From the NCBI GenBank assembly GCA_035649895.1, contig DASRIS010000072.1, forward strand, positions 1 to 26,290: 26,290 nt of DNA, in the 5' to 3' direction. This document shows, one piece after another, positions 23,477 through 26,290 of this stretch. The DNA comes from DASSUC01 sp035649895 (GTDB lineage Bacteria; Actinomycetota; Actinomycetes; Mycobacteriales; Micromonosporaceae). Positions within the stretch are counted from its first letter, which is position 1; every line of letters begins with the position of its first letter. Position numbers and translations under genes: made by a program. The notes under the pieces were generated by a model, which had not been told where the DNA came from, did no database searches, and saw nothing but the letters and a program-made list of their open reading frames with translations.

Positions 23477-23564
23477 CTTTCCCGGACGGCGTGACGAAGC
23501 CGGCTCGTAGCTTGACCCTTCCGTCCCGGTCGGCAGCGTGCCGGCGCCGTACTGGCGCAGCGCC

Positions 23565-24383
23565 TCAGCGCGGGCGGACCTCGAGGTCGAGCACGGCGAC
23601 GACGGGATAGTGGTCCGAGGCGTACTCGGTCTCCCCGCCTGAGACCACCAGCAGGCTGCGGGTCAGCGTTGCGACAGGCGCGGTGCCCAGGATGTAGTCC
23701 AGGCGCATGCGGGAGAACTCCTGGCCGCCACCGTGCTCGGTCGGGGCGGTGTAGTCCTTCTCACCAGCGTCCATCCGGCCGTCAGCGCGCGCCACCCGGT
23801 ACAGGTCGACCAGGCCCGCGGCGGCCAGGACGCGGATCGCCCGCGAGTCCACCTCCCCGCCTTTCCCCGCCATGACGTGCCGGGACCGGAACCGCTCCGG
23901 CAAGCCACGCAGCCGCTCGGCATGGTCCGTCCACGGGTCGAGCGTGTTGAGGTCGCCCAGGAGCAGCGCCATGTGCGCCGGGTCCACCCGGGCCGCCAGC
24001 CAGCGCGCCTCCCATCGCCGCCGCCGCCCGGAGTACGGACACAGATGGGTGCCGATCACCGCCAGCCGGCCCCGGTCGGTGTTCACCACGACCTGCTCGG
24101 CGGCGTGGTGGAACGGCAGCCGTACCGGGGCGGCCGAGATGACCGCCGCGGGCTCGCGGACCAGCACGGCCACGGGCTGCCCGAACCACGACCGGGCCAG
24201 GAACGGATGCATCCCGATGTCGTCCGCCAGGCGGCGCATCAGCCCGTTGCCGCGGCGCTCGAAGGACTGGAGCTCCTGCAGCGCCAGGACGTCCGGGCGC
24301 TGCCTGGCGATGACCCGGGTGACCAGGTCGAGCCGGCCGTGGCCGCCGGTCTTGATGTTGTATGTCATCACCGTGAGCGGCAC
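23565..24383 (-). CDS. Endonuclease/exonuclease/phosphatase-fold protein
   Basis: This is a metal-dependent phosphodiesterase or phosphatase of the EEP superfamily (DNase I, sphingomyelinase and inositol-phosphatase relatives). The GTG at 24383 gives 272 residues and follows the PAP2 gene stop by 13 bases, with TGAGG as ribosome site; ATG 24368 is an alternative. Catalytic signatures are MTYNIKTGG (N9), LALQELQSF (E37), GTHLCPYSG, LLGDLNT (D144, N146), RLDYILG, and SDHYPVVAV (D257, H258), a complete set. No signal peptide is seen, so it is probably cytoplasmic or leaves by an unknown route. The substrate (nucleic acid or phospholipid) cannot be read; close linkage to a double-PAP2 phosphatase hints at a lipid or phosphoester role. 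Confidence 0.9.
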   Translation of the reverse strand: MPLTVMTYNIKTGGHGRLDLVTRVIARQRPDVLALQELQSFERRGNGLMRRLADDIGMHPFLARSWFGQPVAVLVREPAAVISAAPVRLPFHHAAEQVVVNTDRGRLAVIGTHLCPYSGRRRRWEARWLAARVDPAHMALLLGDLNTLDPWTDHAERLRGLPERFRSRHVMAGKGGEVDSRAIRVLAAAGLVDLYRVARADGRMDAGEKDYTAPTEHGGGQEFSRMRLDYILGTAPVATLTRSLLVVSGGETEYASDHYPVVAVLDLEVRPR

Positions 24384-24396
24384 CGGGTCGTACGCC

Positions 24397-25893
24397 TCAG
24401 GTCCGGGCGGCCGGAGCCGGCGCCATGAGCCGCCGGCGCTGCGCCGGCACGGCGACCAGCCCGCCGCCGGTGTCCGGGGCGTCGGTGTCCGGGGCGTCGG
24501 GACGCACCACCCACCACAGCAGGCTGACCCACATGGCCGAGAGCAGGACAGCACCGACCACGTCCGTGGGGTGGTGCATGCCGCGGTACATCCGTGACAC
24601 CGCCACGGCGGCGGGCATGACGACCGCCGCGACCACGGTGAGCCACCGCCACCACCGGTCGGTGCACGGCATGACGATGATCGCGATCGCGGCGTACAGG
24701 CAGAGGGTGGCGGCGATGTGGCCCGACGGGAAGCTCGACGTCGGCAGCGGGCCGTCCAGGTGGGGCACTTCAGGCCGGGCCCGGCCGACCGCCGCTGCGG
24801 TGGCGAGAAACAGGCCCAGCTCGCCGAAGAGCACCAGGGCGAGGAACAGCACAGGCCGCCACCGGCGCAGCGTCGCCACGGCCAGCGGGCAGAACACGAG
24901 CGAGACACCCAGGATGGCGTGGGTGTCACCGGCCTTGCTCAGCCACCAGCTCACCTCGTTGAGCGCCGGCGTGCGATGGTCGGCGAGCCACCGGTTCACC
25001 TCGGCGTCGAACGTCCCGATGACGGTGCCCTCGGTGTACCGGCTGACGAGCAGCCCGAAGACGAAGAGCACTCCGAAGACCAGCACCCAGCCGGTCAGGA
25101 TCTCGGCCGTGGCGGACCGGGGATGCGGCAGCATGTGGCGTTCCTGGGGGGCCGGCGCGATCTCGTCGGCTGCCTCGGGTTCGATCCCTTCGGTGATCGG
25201 CGGCACCGCCTGTCCGGCCTCCCGGCGCCACAGCCGGAACGCGTACGCGGTGACCCCGAGCCAGGTGAGACCGAGCAGCCAGCCGGCGAGGACGTCGGAG
25301 ACGTAGTGGACGCCGAGGGCGACCCTGGTGAGGCCGACGAGCACCACGATCCCGGCAAAGGCCGAGATCGCTAGCGGCTTGAGCCGCCGGGACACGACCG
25401 GAAGGAAGATCAGAAGCATCGCTCCGTACGCCACCGTCGAGCCCAGCGCGTGCCCGCTCGGGAAGCTGTTGCCCGGTGCGCTGGCCACGGGCACGTCGAC
25501 GACGGGACGGAGCCGCCCGATGAGGATCTTCAGCGACGGGTCGAGCATCAGCGCGCCCACGCCCGTTACCACGAGATATGCCGCGAGCCGGCGCTGCCCT
25601 CGGATCAGCAGGCTGATGACGACGATGACGACCAGCCACATCATGATCGGGCGCCCGCCGAGATCGGTGAGCGCGTGGAGCACGGTGACCAGCGGGCGGT
25701 GCTCGGACACGACGTCGTTGAGCTCCTCCGCGACGCCATGGTCGACGCGGTACAACGGGTCCCAGCCGAACCGCACCATCATGAGCAGGAGGCCAAACCC
25801 CGACCCTACGCCGACCACCGCCAGCAGCCCGACCAGGCTGCGACCGGTGAAGTGCTCAAGCCGGCGCAGCGACGCCAACCTGGTCCGATCCAT
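24397..25893 (-). CDS. Tandem double-PAP2 membrane phosphatase
   Basis: This 498-residue membrane protein contains two PAP2 (type-2 phosphatidic acid phosphatase) domains. The first, about residues 50-215, has KILIGRLRP, FPSGH (PSGH 145-148) and TRVALGVHYVSD. The second, about 280-470, has FPSGH (PSGH 389-392) and SRMYRGMHHPTD. In the second domain the Lys of the KxxxxxxRP motif is replaced by Ala (AAAVGRARP). In the first, SR of the third motif is TR. Likely activity is dephosphorylation of lipid phosphates or polyprenyl diphosphates at the outer membrane face. A charged linker (EGIEPEAADEIAPAPQER) joins the halves, and a DAPDTDAPDT duplication lies near the C-terminus. GGAAGGAT precedes the ATG. 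The EEP gene follows by 13 bases, so both are likely one operon. Confidence 0.9.
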   Translation of the reverse strand: MDRTRLASLRRLEHFTGRSLVGLLAVVGVGSGFGLLLMMVRFGWDPLYRVDHGVAEELNDVVSEHRPLVTVLHALTDLGGRPIMMWLVVIVVISLLIRGQRRLAAYLVVTGVGALMLDPSLKILIGRLRPVVDVPVASAPGNSFPSGHALGSTVAYGAMLLIFLPVVSRRLKPLAISAFAGIVVLVGLTRVALGVHYVSDVLAGWLLGLTWLGVTAYAFRLWRREAGQAVPPITEGIEPEAADEIAPAPQERHMLPHPRSATAEILTGWVLVFGVLFVFGLLVSRYTEGTVIGTFDAEVNRWLADHRTPALNEVSWWLSKAGDTHAILGVSLVFCPLAVATLRRWRPVLFLALVLFGELGLFLATAAAVGRARPEVPHLDGPLPTSSFPSGHIAATLCLYAAIAIIVMPCTDRWWRWLTVVAAVVMPAAVAVSRMYRGMHHPTDVVGAVLLSAMWVSLLWWVVRPDAPDTDAPDTGGGLVAVPAQRRRLMAPAPAART

Positions 25894-25974
25894 CGGGCAG
25901 ATCCTTCCGGGAGCGAAGCACGCAGCCCCTGGTTGCTACCCGCTTCGCGCCCGGTCTATGCGACCTCCGGCGAT

Positions 25975-26290
25975 CTATACGACCTCCGCGCTCGGGCTGG
26001 GTGGCGGAGCGTCCAGGGCGGGCGACAGCTGCTCCTCGACCGGCCTCCAGCGGTCGGGCAGGGTCGGCTCGCGCACACCGACCCGTCTCGCCTCCAGCTG
26101 CGCCGCGAAAGCAATGCCCAGGAACAACGCTATCCCGGTGAGATTTGCCCACAGCAACAGCGCAACCGCCGCGGTCAATGCGCCGTAGGTGGCGCCGAAC
26201 GAGCCGCTGGCCTGGATGAACGCCGCGAGCAGGAGGCTGGCCAGCCACCATAGGCCGGTGGCGACGCCGGCACCGAACATCAGCCACGAC
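25975..26290 (-). CDS. YihY/BrkB-family membrane protein, C-terminal part
   Basis: The frame is open to the window edge, so the N-terminus lies outside. The visible ~105 residues contain GVATGLWWLASLLLAAFIQASGSF interrupted by GATYGALTAAVALLLWANLT, then GIALFLGIAFAAQLEARRVG. This is the characteristic last third of YihY/BrkB inner-membrane proteins (family motif around TYG.L......L.W......L.GAE..A.LE). GIAFAAQLE replaces the more usual GAELNAELE. A hydrophilic Pro-rich tail ends at AEVV. The family was once called RNase BN, but that assignment is not supported for most members; the role is unknown. The 81-base gap to the PAP2 gene leaves co-transcription open. Confidence 0.85.
   Translation of the reverse strand, partial: SWLMFGAGVATGLWWLASLLLAAFIQASGSFGATYGALTAAVALLLWANLTGIALFLGIAFAAQLEARRVGVREPTLPDRWRPVEEQLSPALDAPPPSPSAEVV

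Overview
The window looks like chromosomal DNA from a GC-rich, mycelial-type actinobacterium, most likely from or near the Micromonosporaceae. This is inferred from very high GC, GTG starts, ATGA/GTGA stop-start overlaps, long secreted hydrolases, a tRNA-Glu/Asp/Phe cluster and a stand-alone carotenoid crtB/crtI pair. No integrase, transposase, insertion sequence or CRISPR array was seen.

Layout. (1) Positions 1-4336, all minus strand: the N-terminus of a proline racemase family gene cut by the window edge, overlapped by a conserved hypothetical gene with a repeat-built C-terminal tail, then a secreted M36 (fungalysin) metalloprotease. (2) Positions 4337-6894: phytoene synthase (crtB, minus) and phytoene desaturase (crtI, plus), divergent from a 104-base control region. 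(3) Positions 7227-8700: a membrane-anchored CE4 polysaccharide deacetylase, a strong hairpin terminator, then tRNA-Glu(UUC), tRNA-Asp(GUC) and tRNA-Phe(GAA). (4) Positions 8911-23171: a large sugar-catabolic locus. A ROK repressor diverges from a XylF/G/H-type ABC importer. After it come a secreted GH20 beta-N-acetylhexosaminidase, a secreted GH2 exo-beta-glucosaminidase-like enzyme, a family-1 binding protein with two MalF/MalG-type permeases, a GH4 6-phospho-glycosidase-like enzyme and a BadF-type GlcNAc-kinase-like enzyme. (5) Positions 23221-23476: a start-less relic of an SH3-like secreted domain and a 14-bp-stem terminator. (6) Positions 23565-26290, minus strand: an endonuclease/exonuclease/phosphatase-fold protein, a tandem double-PAP2 membrane phosphatase, and the C-terminal part of a YihY/BrkB membrane protein.

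How the genes work together. The central locus reads as a chitin/chitosan-oligosaccharide utilisation system. GH20 and GH2 would trim GlcNAc and GlcN from chain ends outside the cell, and two ABC importers would take up the products. Inside, a sugar kinase and a GH4 enzyme lie in one translationally coupled operon (ATGA overlaps). GH4 6-phospho-glycosidases normally act downstream of PTS uptake. Here there is no PTS gene, so the kinase may supply the phosphate, giving an ABC plus kinase plus GH4 route. That is the most interesting hypothesis in the window. A 'TTATCAAC...CTCGCCAC' block occurs both in the ROK/importer gap and before the GH20 gene, suggesting shared control by the ROK protein. 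That protein has lost the usual ROK zinc motif.
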